Of a stretch of 64,000 nucleotides of DNA, positions 20,101 through 26,932 are shown piece after piece. Made by a program: the position numbers and the translations under genes. The notes beneath the pieces are model-generated. The model ran no database searches. It was not told the origin of the DNA and saw only the letters and a program-made list of their open reading frames with translations. This DNA is from Bacteroidota bacterium. GTDB taxonomy: Bacteria > Bacteroidota > Bacteroidia > AKYH767-A > OLB10. The stretch spans positions 223,209 to 287,208 of the forward strand of contig JADKFA010000002.1 in assembly GCA_016717725.1 (NCBI GenBank). The letters are read 5' to 3'. How positions within the stretch are numbered: the stretch's first letter is position 1; every line of letters starts with the position of its first letter.

Positions 20101-21488
20101 ACGATAATAATAATTAACTGACCAAAAACAGCGGAGTGCATCATCTTGCTTGCCCCCAAATGAGTGATGTTGTCAATGAAGTTCTGTCTTTCGGCTTTCG
20201 GTAGTGCTAATAAGTGAGTGCGTTCGGCTGTGATTTTGTACGCAATAAATTCGATGATGATTACCGCTCCGTCAATGATGATTCCAAAATCGATAGCACC
20301 CAGACTCATCAAATTCGCATCTACACCAAAAATGTACATCAGTGAAAGTGCAAATAACATACACATGGGAATAACCGAGGCTACCACCAGACCAGAGCGT
20401 ATATTGCCGAGCAACAGTACAACAACGAAGATGACAATTAAACAACCTAAAATGAGATTTTCTGCAATGGTAGATGTCGTTTTGTCGATCAGCTCACTTC
20501 TTTCTAGAAATGGATTGATGCTAATGCCGGGAGGAAGTGATGGCGAGATCTGCGCTACTTTTTCTTTTACAGCATCAATGACTGCTTTTGAATTGCCTCC
20601 TTTTAGCATCATCACTTGCCCTAATACTTTTTCACCTTCACCATTGCCAGTGATTGCACCAAAACGTGTGGCATGACCAAATCCAACAGTGGCAACATCT
20701 TTAATGAAGATGGGAACACCATTTCTACTTTCGATAACAATATCTTCAATGTCTTTCAAAGAACCCACTAAACCTTCGCCTCTGATGAAATAGGTTTGAT
20801 TTGTTTTTTCAATGTAACCACCACCGGCAACACTGTTGTTTTTTTCTAATGCTGAAAATGTTTGCGGAACAGAAATGTTTAAACTTCTTAGTTTTTCTGG
20901 ATTAATCGCTACTTCATATTGCTTGAGATAGCCACCCCATGTATTTACTTCTACCACTCCTGGGATACCCGAAAGTTGACGCTTCACAATCCAGTCTTGG
21001 ATGGTTCTTACATCAGAGAGTGAATAGTCGTTTTTGAATAAGGAGTCTACTTCAATAACATATTGATAAATTTCACCTAAACCCGTTGTGATGGGTCCCA
21101 TGAATGGTTTTCCAAATCCAGCAGGAATCTTTTCTTCAGCAGCTTTAATTTTTTCTGCAATTAATTGTCGGGGTAAGTACGTTCCAATTTTGTCATTAAA
21201 AACAACAGTCACCACCGAAAGTCCAAACTTGGAGATCGAACGAATCTCTTTCACGTCTGGCAAGTTGGCCATTTCCAATTCGACAGGATAAGTAAGAAAC
21301 TTCTCTACATCTTCTGTTGCTAAATTTCTGGAGGTGGTAATAATTTGTACTTGATTATTCGTAACATCAGGGACAGCTCCTATGGGAATCTCAGAAAGAG
21401 AGTAAAGTCCAAAAGCGATGATGCCTGCAGAGAATAAAAGTATAATCAGTTTGTGGTGGATGCTATATTGGATGATTTTCTCTAACAT
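17160..21488 (-). CDS. CzcA/CusA-type heavy-metal RND pump fused to TolC-like channel
   Basis: The 1442-residue protein has a complete HME-RND pump (about residues 1-1035) with MLEKIIQYSIHHKLIILLFS at the N-terminus and the CzcA-type motif GAIDFGIIIDGAVIIIE in transmembrane segment 4, followed by a second hydrophobic stretch VVIATILLLALPIYGQ that looks like a signal peptide, and then about 390 residues of TolC/CzcC-like helices (ITVEQAVEIALRNNLGLKVS; PDINASVFQGTNQGAGTQSY). This pump-channel fusion is known in Bacteroidota; the channel part would need processing or an internal signal to reach the outer membrane. It is the first gene of the operon with the adaptor and the small membrane protein. 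Confidence 0.93.
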   Translation of the reverse strand: MLEKIIQYSIHHKLIILLFSAGIIAFGLYSLSEIPIGAVPDVTNNQVQIITTSRNLATEDVEKFLTYPVELEMANLPDVKEIRSISKFGLSVVTVVFNDKIGTYLPRQLIAEKIKAAEEKIPAGFGKPFMGPITTGLGEIYQYVIEVDSLFKNDYSLSDVRTIQDWIVKRQLSGIPGVVEVNTWGGYLKQYEVAINPEKLRSLNISVPQTFSALEKNNSVAGGGYIEKTNQTYFIRGEGLVGSLKDIEDIVIESRNGVPIFIKDVATVGFGHATRFGAITGNGEGEKVLGQVMMLKGGNSKAVIDAVKEKVAQISPSLPPGISINPFLERSELIDKTTSTIAENLILGCLIVIFVVVLLLGNIRSGLVVASVIPMCMLFALSLMYIFGVDANLMSLGAIDFGIIIDGAVIIIEFIAYKITAERTHLLALPKAERQNFIDNITHLGASKMMHSAVFGQLIIIIVFIPILSLVGVEGKMFRPMALVFCFALIGAMILCFTYVPVMASLFIKPSDTSKKNISNRFITFLENKYIPTITWALHKKKLVLSMALVLLLAVGFLFTRMGGEFVPTLDEGDFVIQPVLKTGTSLSQTVIATTRIESILKRFPEVEQVVSRIGAAEVPTDPMSMEESDVIIKLRPKEEWTSAKTKDELADKFKEALTEIPGVEFEFTQPIEMRFNELITGVRADLAIKIFGENLDVLYKKAVEVEKEIKGVQGAADIIVEKVAGLPQMSIQYDRQKIAKYGLNVEELNNIITMGFAGKTAGTVFEGEKQFDLVVRFDTAHHQDIQDIETASIQLPNGNQVPLSEFATISYTKGPAKISRDNTKRRIVVGVNVRNRDLESVVKDVKQIIDQKIKLPTGYTIEYGGQFENLRTAKERLMIAVPIALLLIFVLLYFAFDSIKEALIIYSAIPMSAVGGVIFLYMRDLPFSISAGVGFIALFGIAVLNGIVLIEEFKELKAHGITDINQRILLGTKNRLRPVLLTASAAALGFLPMAISSSAGAEVQRPLATVVVGGLISATALTLIVLPVLYAIFNRKRQIKKSKKPAVVIATILLLALPIYGQSQDHKITVEQAVEIALRNNLGLKVSSQRIIQSEQLINSAIDINKTEIYYNKDQSNIAPNNLPLDVWGVSQTIQFPTVYGAQRKVMKQKSQLTKDQLSIDKRMVTKEVHKVYNEIVYWQQMQTNYEYLDSLYASFEHAANRRFEQGESNYIEKLTAETKKKEISIQLNQVRENIYRNYILLNHWLQSDSSFTVSEEHFEKITLLAYDSSSHPALLYLENAKKLSNHTASLEKQKLLPDINASVFQGTNQGAGTQSYSGFQVGIGIPLWFGSQRSKIKAAKTEKIIIETESENLKIQLLTKYNALRSDIRKFEEGIYYYQTKGSKLATETIFHANKSYQNGEINFFQYTQLLENAKNIQSNYLHSLLQYNVTVLEANYILN

Positions 21489-21514
21489 TACTTTACTTGA
21501 CTAAATTTATACAG

Positions 21515-21571
21515 CAAAAGTAGAGTGGCATCCTAAGGCTGATCTCAAGCCTTTCTTAAGATTGACTTAAG
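21515..21571 (-). promoter_or_regulatory. Efflux operon promoter with 11-bp-phased CTTAAG boxes
   Basis: On the minus strand TACTTTTG (21515-21522) fits a -7 element 26 bases before the czcA-like ATG. Upstream lie CTTAAG at 21566-21571 and 21555-21560 and CTCAAG at 21544-21549, exactly 11 bp apart, one DNA turn. Such tandem half-sites fit an OmpR/PhoB-family response regulator. The same CTTAAG phasing occurs before the regulator gene. No good -33 TTG is present at the normal spacing, as expected of an activated promoter. Confidence 0.7.
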
Positions 21572-21725
21572 AAATTAGCTGGTGGTTCAGTTCGAGAAAT
21601 GAAAGTGGCTTGTAAAGACTTTTTAAGCCTTTTTATAGCATTGAAAAGAAAATAAATGGTAATGTACTTAGAAACGAATAGTTGTCTTTACTGCTTAGAA
21701 AATTTTAGCAGTGCTTTTCATTAAT

Positions 21726-23096
21726 TTAAAACTTGATAGTTACAATGGTCCCTTTTTCTAAAACACTCTCTACTGTGAGTGTTGCTTTAATGGCATCAGC
21801 ACATTTTTTCACGATTGAAAGCCCAAGTCCATTCCCAGCAATGTGTTTATGGCTAAGCGCATCCGAACGAAAGAAACTATCAAAAATATTCTTTAAATCC
21901 TCTTTGTTAATACCAATCCCTTGATCATGAATGGAGCAAATAACATGATCATCAATTTCATCTACTTTAATTTTAATGGTGGTATTGATTTTTGAATATT
22001 TGATCGCATTATTGATTATATTTTCAATAATGAGATGTGTGTAGTATTGAGGAACTAAAAGTTTTTGGTTTTGTTCAAACTGAAGTTCTACTTGAATGTC
22101 TTTTTCTTCAATTAGTTTTTTAAATCGATCCAGCGAATCATCAATTAAAGTAGGTAGGTATACTTTATTTTTATTAATGGTTTCAGATGGTATATCGAGG
22201 CGAGCTAGCAACAGTAAATGCTCAAGTGAGTTTGCCATCTTTTCGAGTTCAGAGAGACTAAATTTTATTTTCTCTTCGTACTCATGTTGGTTTCTCGGTT
22301 TTCGGATGAGGACTTCGAGCGTTCCGATAAGGGTGGCCAGTGGAGTTCTTAATTCATGCGATGCATCGGAAGTGAATTGTCTTTCTCTTTCAAGTGTATT
22401 TTCTATTCGATCAAGCAAAGAGTTAAAGTTGGTGGATAGTTCGTAGATTTCATCTTTGTAAGGAGGTAATTCGACACGTTCTTTTGAATTGAATTTGGTG
22501 ATTCGAGTGATTGTGTTTGTTACTTCTTTCACTGGTTTTATACTTCTACCGGCTAAGAATCTCGAAACAAAGTAAAGACCAATCAAAATAAACAAATACG
22601 CTACTATTAAAATATTTCTGAGTTGTAAGAGCGTAGAAATAGCGGCCTCTGACGACATGGCTGCTAGGATGTATCCCGCTATTTTTCCTTCATGCTCTAA
22701 AGGGAGTTGTACTTGTCTAATTTTCCTGAAGCCCATTTGAGAATCAAAATGACCTCCAAATTTTAACTCATTATAACTTAAGTTATGCTCTTTCAAATTA
22801 GGTGATTTATCCATAAACCGACCTTGAATATCGATCAGTTGGATGAAAACAGGGTTGACTTGAACTTCACTATGTTCTCGCTCTTTCCATTCTTCTTTGT
22901 TCTTGAACTGAATGCTGTCGCCAATAATATTTATTTCATTGGTATGCTTTTGTGCTTCGAAGGATAAATCGTTGTCAAGATTTCTGAATACTGAATTGAA
23001 TACAACAAAATAGATCGCAGTAAATGCAATTGCTATAATGATAGCCGTGGCCAACATATAATGAAATGCAATTCGGTTTCTAAAGCTAAGGTTCAT
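21726..23096 (-). CDS. Sensor histidine kinase of metal two-component system
   Basis: The 456-residue protein has two membrane segments (near residues 12-36 and 160-180) enclosing a periplasmic sensor domain of about 125 residues, then HAMP, a HisKA box SDASHELRTPLATLIGTLEV with the phospho-accepting His, and an ATPase domain with NIINNAIKYS, HDQGIGINKEDL and GNGLGLSIVKK. It would phosphorylate the regulator encoded immediately upstream; the two genes overlap by 4 bp (ATGA at 23093-23096). Its neighbour is the metal efflux operon, so it probably senses a metal ion in the periplasm, as CusS/CzcS do. This last point is by context only. Confidence 0.92.
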   Translation of the reverse strand: MNLSFRNRIAFHYMLATAIIIAIAFTAIYFVVFNSVFRNLDNDLSFEAQKHTNEINIIGDSIQFKNKEEWKEREHSEVQVNPVFIQLIDIQGRFMDKSPNLKEHNLSYNELKFGGHFDSQMGFRKIRQVQLPLEHEGKIAGYILAAMSSEAAISTLLQLRNILIVAYLFILIGLYFVSRFLAGRSIKPVKEVTNTITRITKFNSKERVELPPYKDEIYELSTNFNSLLDRIENTLERERQFTSDASHELRTPLATLIGTLEVLIRKPRNQHEYEEKIKFSLSELEKMANSLEHLLLLARLDIPSETINKNKVYLPTLIDDSLDRFKKLIEEKDIQVELQFEQNQKLLVPQYYTHLIIENIINNAIKYSKINTTIKIKVDEIDDHVICSIHDQGIGINKEDLKNIFDSFFRSDALSHKHIAGNGLGLSIVKKCADAIKATLTVESVLEKGTIVTIKF

Positions 23097-23761
23097 AATT
23101 CTTTGGCGATATAACCCACACCACGCACGGTTTGGATGTAATTTTCATTTTCAGATAATAGAAGTTTTTTTCTTAGCGCATTTATATACACATCAATGAC
23201 GCCAGTATCATAGTCGAAATGAATGTCCCAAACGCTCTCTATGATTCTTGTTCTTCTGCATACTTTGCCTTTGTTGCGAATGAGATGTTCGAGCAAGGCA
23301 AATTCTTTTTGCGTTAAATGGATCTCTAGTTTATCTTTAAATACTTGATGTGTTTCTGTATTGAGCGAAATTGGACCCAAATTAAAAACGGAGTGCCCGC
23401 CCGATTTGGGTCTCAATTGAACTTTAATTCGCTCTAATAATTCTTCAAAATGAAATGGTTTTTTAATGTAATCATTGGCTCCCGACTGTAATCCAAAAAT
23501 GGTTTCGTCTAATGTATCCTTAGCCGTTAAGAATATGATGGGCGTTTCGTGAAATTCCTTTCTAAACTGTCGGCAAATTTCAATGCCACTCAATCCCGGA
23601 AGCATCCAATCTAACAAGAGTAGATCATACTCCCCAGATAAGGCCATTTGCAAGCCCTTTTTTCCATCTTCTGCTACATGTACAGCATGAGACTCCTCTT
23701 CCAATCCTTGCTTCAAAAAAGCAGCGATTCCAGGTTCATCTTCTACTATCAGTATTTTCAT
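23093..23761 (-). CDS. OmpR/PhoB-family response regulator (CzcR/CusR-like)
   Basis: The 222-residue protein has a receiver domain (MKILIVEDEPGIAAFLKQGL; phospho-acceptor Asp51 in LLLLDWMLPGLSG; LTAKD) and a C-terminal winged helix ending YIQTVRGVGYIAKEL. It is expected to bind direct-repeat half-sites and activate the efflux operon and its own gene. The 11-bp-phased CTTAAG half-sites found before both operons fit this. Translation is coupled to the kinase gene by a 4-bp overlap. Confidence 0.93.
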   Translation of the reverse strand: MKILIVEDEPGIAAFLKQGLEEESHAVHVAEDGKKGLQMALSGEYDLLLLDWMLPGLSGIEICRQFRKEFHETPIIFLTAKDTLDETIFGLQSGANDYIKKPFHFEELLERIKVQLRPKSGGHSVFNLGPISLNTETHQVFKDKLEIHLTQKEFALLEHLIRNKGKVCRRTRIIESVWDIHFDYDTGVIDVYINALRKKLLLSENENYIQTVRGVGYIAKEL

Positions 23762-23783
23762 TTTTCAAAGATTCAGTTTTTAA

Positions 23784-23822
23784 CTTAAGTTCCAATCTTT
23801 GTTTTCTTAAGATTTGCTTAAA
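23784..23822 (-). promoter_or_regulatory. Candidate regulator box upstream of the two-component operon
   Basis: CTTAAG at 23784-23789 and 23806-23811 and CTTAAA at 23817-23822 are spaced 22 and 11 bp apart, the same phasing as the boxes before the efflux operon. They lie 23-61 bases upstream of the regulator ATG (23761), suggesting autoregulation. An imperfect -7 box (AATCTTTG) sits between them and the ATG, at about 23766-23773. Confidence 0.6.
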
Positions 23823-23874
23823 TAATGCTATTAAGGCAAAGTAAAAATGGAATTGATTTAATAATTCTTATTAA

Positions 23875-24102
23875 TCATTTTATTTCCTCCAGCTCTTTAA
23901 CCTTCTCGTTTACCCATCGATTATCGGAGTTAATACTTAAGCTTTCTTTGAAATATTTTATGGCTAATTCTTTATTTCCTGTCTCCATATAACCTTCTCC
24001 TAACCATTGAATGGATTCGTTTGATTGAGCGTGAATAGTAGGGTAAAAAATAGTTTCATTTGGTTTTTGTTTTTGTAATGATGTTAAAAGATGGGTTGAA
24101 TT
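23875..24102 (-). pseudogene. C-terminal TPR fragment of a truncated gene
   Basis: On the minus strand an open frame without start reads HLLTSLQKQKPNETIFYPTI then WLGEGYMETGNKELAIKYFK and ends KVKELEEIK with TGA at 23875. ETGNKELAIKYFKESLSINS is the TPR tail found at the end of Bacteroidota esterases and serine hydrolases. An in-frame stop precedes it at 24103-24105 and the upstream DNA contains no matching N-terminus. This is probably the remnant of a gene lost when the accessory genes to the right were gained. A 16-bp palindrome ATGTCTTTAAAGACAT lies at 24105-24120. Confidence 0.55.
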
Positions 24103-24220
24103 TTATGTCTTTAAAGACATAAATTCTTGAGCAAATATAGTTAATTGAAGAGAATCGCAGCTGTTAAATTTATTGTTTATCAGCTAGTTTCATAATTATT
24201 GTGGGATTATAGAACAATTA

Positions 24221-24252
24221 ATTGTATGAAAATGAAACAATGAGTATCTTTG
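24221..24252 (+). promoter_or_regulatory. Promoter and possible operator of the Panacea toxin-antitoxin operon
   Basis: TTG at 24222-24224 and TATCTTTG at 24245-24252, 20 bp apart, match the Bacteroidota -33/-7 pattern. An inverted repeat ATTGT-N11-ACAAT (24221-24225 and 24237-24241) covers the spacer, a natural place for the HTH antitoxin to repress its own promoter. The ATG is 28 bases downstream. Confidence 0.7.
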
Positions 24253-24280
24253 TATCGTTTTTACATGGAAGTAAATAGAG

Positions 24281-25084
24281 ATGAGAACAAAATTAGCACA
24301 GAAGCAAATTGGTCAGCGAATAACGGAGCTTCGCAAATTGAAAGGTTTGTCACAGGAGCAGTTGGCGAAGCATGTCAAAATTTCTCGGCCTTCCTTAGCG
24401 CAAATTGAGTTAGGAAATAGAAGTGTTGATATTCTCGAACTTCAACTATTTTCAATGGTCTTAGGGTTTACATTAGATGATTTTATGTCGGAGGATTTTT
24501 CTGCAAGCTCAGCTGTTGATTCCAAGGAAGAGAAAAAGGCTAAGAAAAGCGAAGAGCGAATTTCTATGCCCACACTACAGGTCAATAAGTTTAAAAATGT
24601 AGTGTTGTATATTCTTGAACGATGTGCTGGAAAGCCCAACGTAGGAGAAACAGTTCTTTACAAACTATTATATTTTTCCGATTTCAACTATTATGAATTG
24701 TATGAGGAGCAATTAACAGGTGCAAGCTATCGTAAATTACCATATGGTCCCGTCCCGCAAAAGATTGATACCATCATTCAGCAAATGATTGCAAAGGGTC
24801 AATTACAACGAGTAAAATCGGAATACCAGGGTTATGCTCAAACTCGGTATTTGCCTTTAGAGAAAGCGGATTTAACAGCGTTAAGGGCCAGTGAAACAGA
24901 AGTTATTGATCGTGTTGTCGAGCAAATGAGTGATTGGTCGGCTGCGGCCATCAGCAACTACTCGCATAAGGATATGCCTTGGCTTGCTTCCAAAGATGGT
25001 GAAGAGATAAATTATGAATTAGCTTTTTATAGAGATGCACCTTTCTCTGTACGAAATTATGGTGATGAATTGGAAGAGCAATGA
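24281..25084 (+). CDS. Antitoxin with Xre HTH and Panacea (DUF4065) domain
   Basis: Residues 8-65 form an Xre-type helix-turn-helix (IGQRITELRKLKGLSQEQLA; RPSLAQIELGNRSVD). After a Lys/Glu-rich linker, residues from about 105 form the Panacea/SocA-like domain (LYKLLYFSDFNYYELYEEQL; SYRKLPYGPVPQKIDTIIQQ; WSAAAISNYSHKDMPW). Panacea domains neutralise many unrelated toxins and the HTH version probably also represses the operon. It overlaps the downstream gene by 4 bp (ATGA), a typical toxin-antitoxin linkage. The pair is at the left edge of the accessory region. Confidence 0.88.
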   Translation: MRTKLAQKQIGQRITELRKLKGLSQEQLAKHVKISRPSLAQIELGNRSVDILELQLFSMVLGFTLDDFMSEDFSASSAVDSKEEKKAKKSEERISMPTLQVNKFKNVVLYILERCAGKPNVGETVLYKLLYFSDFNYYELYEEQLTGASYRKLPYGPVPQKIDTIIQQMIAKGQLQRVKSEYQGYAQTRYLPLEKADLTALRASETEVIDRVVEQMSDWSAAAISNYSHKDMPWLASKDGEEINYELAFYRDAPFSVRNYGDELEEQ

Positions 25085-25428
25085 CCTTTGACGAGTTAGC
25101 CGAATTTAAAAGGGATTTGAAAAGCCTTTTAAAGAAATACCGAACGTTGCATGATGATTTGAATGTTGTTAAAAAGGTATTAGAAATTTATCCGGATGAA
25201 AAACCTCCCTTTAGTTTTCGTATTGATAACTTGGGTCTGGAAACATGTATCATCAAGGTGAAGAAAATAGCTTGTAAAGCCTTAAAAGGAAAAGGAGTGA
25301 ATGCTGGATTCAGGTTAATTTATGCCTATTTTCCAATCGATGAAAAAATCATCTTCGTTGAATTGTACCATAAAAACGACAAACCCATGGAGGATCGGAA
25401 ACGAATTGAAGATCATTTTGGAGCTTAA
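25081..25428 (+). CDS. Toxin of Panacea pair, RelE/ParE-like
   Basis: The 115-residue protein has the pattern of the RelE/ParE fold: an N-terminal helical part (MTFDELAEFKRDLKSLLKKY) and a C-terminal sheet part KGVNAGFRLIYAYFPIDEKI followed by IFVELYHKNDK. The segment GFRLIYAYF and the ELYHKNDK strand resemble the catalytic face of such mRNA interferases, but I cannot assign active residues with certainty. Its start codon overlaps the antitoxin stop, so it is translated from the same message. Target (mRNA, gyrase or other) is unknown. Confidence 0.7.
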   Translation: MTFDELAEFKRDLKSLLKKYRTLHDDLNVVKKVLEIYPDEKPPFSFRIDNLGLETCIIKVKKIACKALKGKGVNAGFRLIYAYFPIDEKIIFVELYHKNDKPMEDRKRIEDHFGA

Positions 25429-25547
25429 CCAATAAAATCCTGACTGGGTTTTAAATATTAGCATGGGTCTTCAGAAGCTCGGGATCGCGCACGTTAAGTA
25501 GAGACCGTTGCGATCGCTGCCGAACGTAGCGCCGCCGCGTTTAAAAT

Positions 25548-25577
25548 TTGCTCGAAGCAAAAAATTCTTTAGTTTAG
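25548..25577 (+). promoter_or_regulatory. Candidate promoter of the beta-lactamase gene
   Basis: TTG at 25548-25550 and TAGTTTAG at 25570-25577 (one mismatch to TAnnTTTG) are 19 bp apart. The ATG lies 22 bases downstream at 25600. The spacer from 25429 to 25547 contains no gene. Confidence 0.45.
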
Positions 25578-25599
25578 CATTCCCTTATCCCCGAATTTT

Positions 25600-26442
25600 A
25601 TGTCCCACCGGATATTCGCCTTTCTTTTTTTGCTTTTCTCCTCTCAAGGGATCATCTCCTGCAATTCTGAAAATCCCAAAACACCCCATGACACCCTTTC
25701 CACACCTACCACCGAGCTACGTCCCGATTTCAAAGCCCTATACGACTCCTTCCACGTCTCAGGCTGCTTCATCCTTTTCGATCCCCAAGAAAACAAATAC
25801 AGCATCTACAACGACAGCTTAGTCGATGTTGGATTCACACCCGCATCCACCTTCAAGATCTGCAATTCCTTAATTGGGTTAGAAACGGGTGTCATCAAAG
25901 ACGAAAACTTCGTGCTCCCTTGGGACAATGTCATCCGAAAGAATGAGAATTGGAACTACGACCAAGACCTCAAAACCGCCATCAAAAACTCCACCGTTTG
26001 GTATTACCAAGAATTAGCGCGTAGGGTAGGAGGCGAGCGAATGAAATACTGGCTCGACACACTTAATTACGGCAATCGCGACACTTCGGGTGGCATCGAC
26101 CAATTTTGGCTGCGTGGTGGCCTTAAAATCACGCCTCGACAGCAAATTGAATTCGTTCAAAAGCTTTACAACCGCACCTTACCCATGAGCCAACGCAGCA
26201 TGGACATCGTGAACCAAATCCTCTTCGTAAACGACACCCTCGGCTACGAGCTCTATGCCAAAACAGGCTGGGGTTTCCAAGACAACACCGACATCGGCTG
26301 GTACGTAGGCTATGCAAAAACCGCAAAAGGCATTTATTACTTTGCCAACTTAGTGCTTTGCGATGATCCGAATAATCCGGACTTTGCGAAGGCTAGGGTT
26401 GAGGTGGTGAGGGGGGTGATGGGGGAGATACTATCTAATTAA
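25600..26442 (+). CDS. Class D (OXA-type) beta-lactamase lipoprotein
   Basis: The 280-residue protein carries all class D motifs: PASTFK (Ser83 nucleophile, Lys86), STV at 131-133, YGN at 157-159, QFWLRGGLKIT after it, and AKTGWG with KTG at 221-223. It would hydrolyse penicillins, with a carbamylated lysine as general base; spectrum cannot be read from sequence. The N-terminus MSHRIFAFLFLLFSSQGIIS then Cys21 is a lipoprotein signal, so the enzyme is probably membrane anchored. Codons end in C far more often than in neighbouring genes, until the last 60 bp, suggesting acquisition from a different genome. It is a lone gene with no integron or IS features nearby. Confidence 0.92.
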   Translation: MSHRIFAFLFLLFSSQGIISCNSENPKTPHDTLSTPTTELRPDFKALYDSFHVSGCFILFDPQENKYSIYNDSLVDVGFTPASTFKICNSLIGLETGVIKDENFVLPWDNVIRKNENWNYDQDLKTAIKNSTVWYYQELARRVGGERMKYWLDTLNYGNRDTSGGIDQFWLRGGLKITPRQQIEFVQKLYNRTLPMSQRSMDIVNQILFVNDTLGYELYAKTGWGFQDNTDIGWYVGYAKTAKGIYYFANLVLCDDPNNPDFAKARVEVVRGVMGEILSN

Positions 26443-26517
26443 ATTAAAGAAATAATAAATATTTGTTGAGCATCCATAATGCATCCTTGAGTTTTAAGTT
26501 AGATTAAAACTCCTACT

Positions 26518-26892
26518 TTACTTTTCTACTTGCGATTTGACTACAGTAATTAGACTGTTAATAAATCCTTCTCCATATTTTTCTTCGATCTTCGAAAGCA
26601 TATAGATTCCGTAGCAATTGCTATCGTTTTTACAATTCTCTCCTAAATTTTCATATTCGATATTGTACCGTTCAAGTATACTTTTTATTACACTATCAGT
26701 TTTAAGTGATGACGAGTAATTATATACTGCATATTTTATTATACCTTTTTCATAATCAATTTTAGCTCGCTCTCTTTCCATGTAACAGGCTCCATCTTCA
26801 ATATACACCCACTTGGCGCTTTCTTCCTTAGAAGGGTGGGAGCAAGAGGTTAGAAGTAAAATAATTGAGAATCTGAATAATGTCGTTCTCAT
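26518..26892 (-). CDS. Small lipoprotein of unknown function
   Basis: The 124-residue protein starts MRTTLFRFSIILLLTSCSHP, a lipoprotein signal with Cys17. The mature part is Lys/Glu-rich with two further Cys (ENCKNDSNC spacing) and a C-terminal helix ending VKSQVEK. I do not recognise a family. It converges with the beta-lactamase gene and lies 40 bp after the helicase gene on the same strand, so it could be co-transcribed with it, though a lipoprotein is an unlikely helicase partner. Confidence 0.6.
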   Translation of the reverse strand: MRTTLFRFSIILLLTSCSHPSKEESAKWVYIEDGACYMERERAKIDYEKGIIKYAVYNYSSSLKTDSVIKSILERYNIEYENLGENCKNDSNCYGIYMLSKIEEKYGEGFINSLITVVKSQVEK

Positions 26893-26932
26893 CGTTTATT
26901 TCACATTATAGGCGTATAGTTTCATTAGTTTT

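Noticed and set aside
20218..20676. 152-codon open frame on the plus strand inside the CzcA gene
   Set aside because: It is antisense to a conserved pump gene, has no homology that I recognise and no ribosome-binding site; it is a shadow of the real gene's codon use.
25429..26517. Integron cassette around the beta-lactamase gene
   Set aside because: No attC-like fold or integrase was seen on either side, and the gene has its own candidate promoter.
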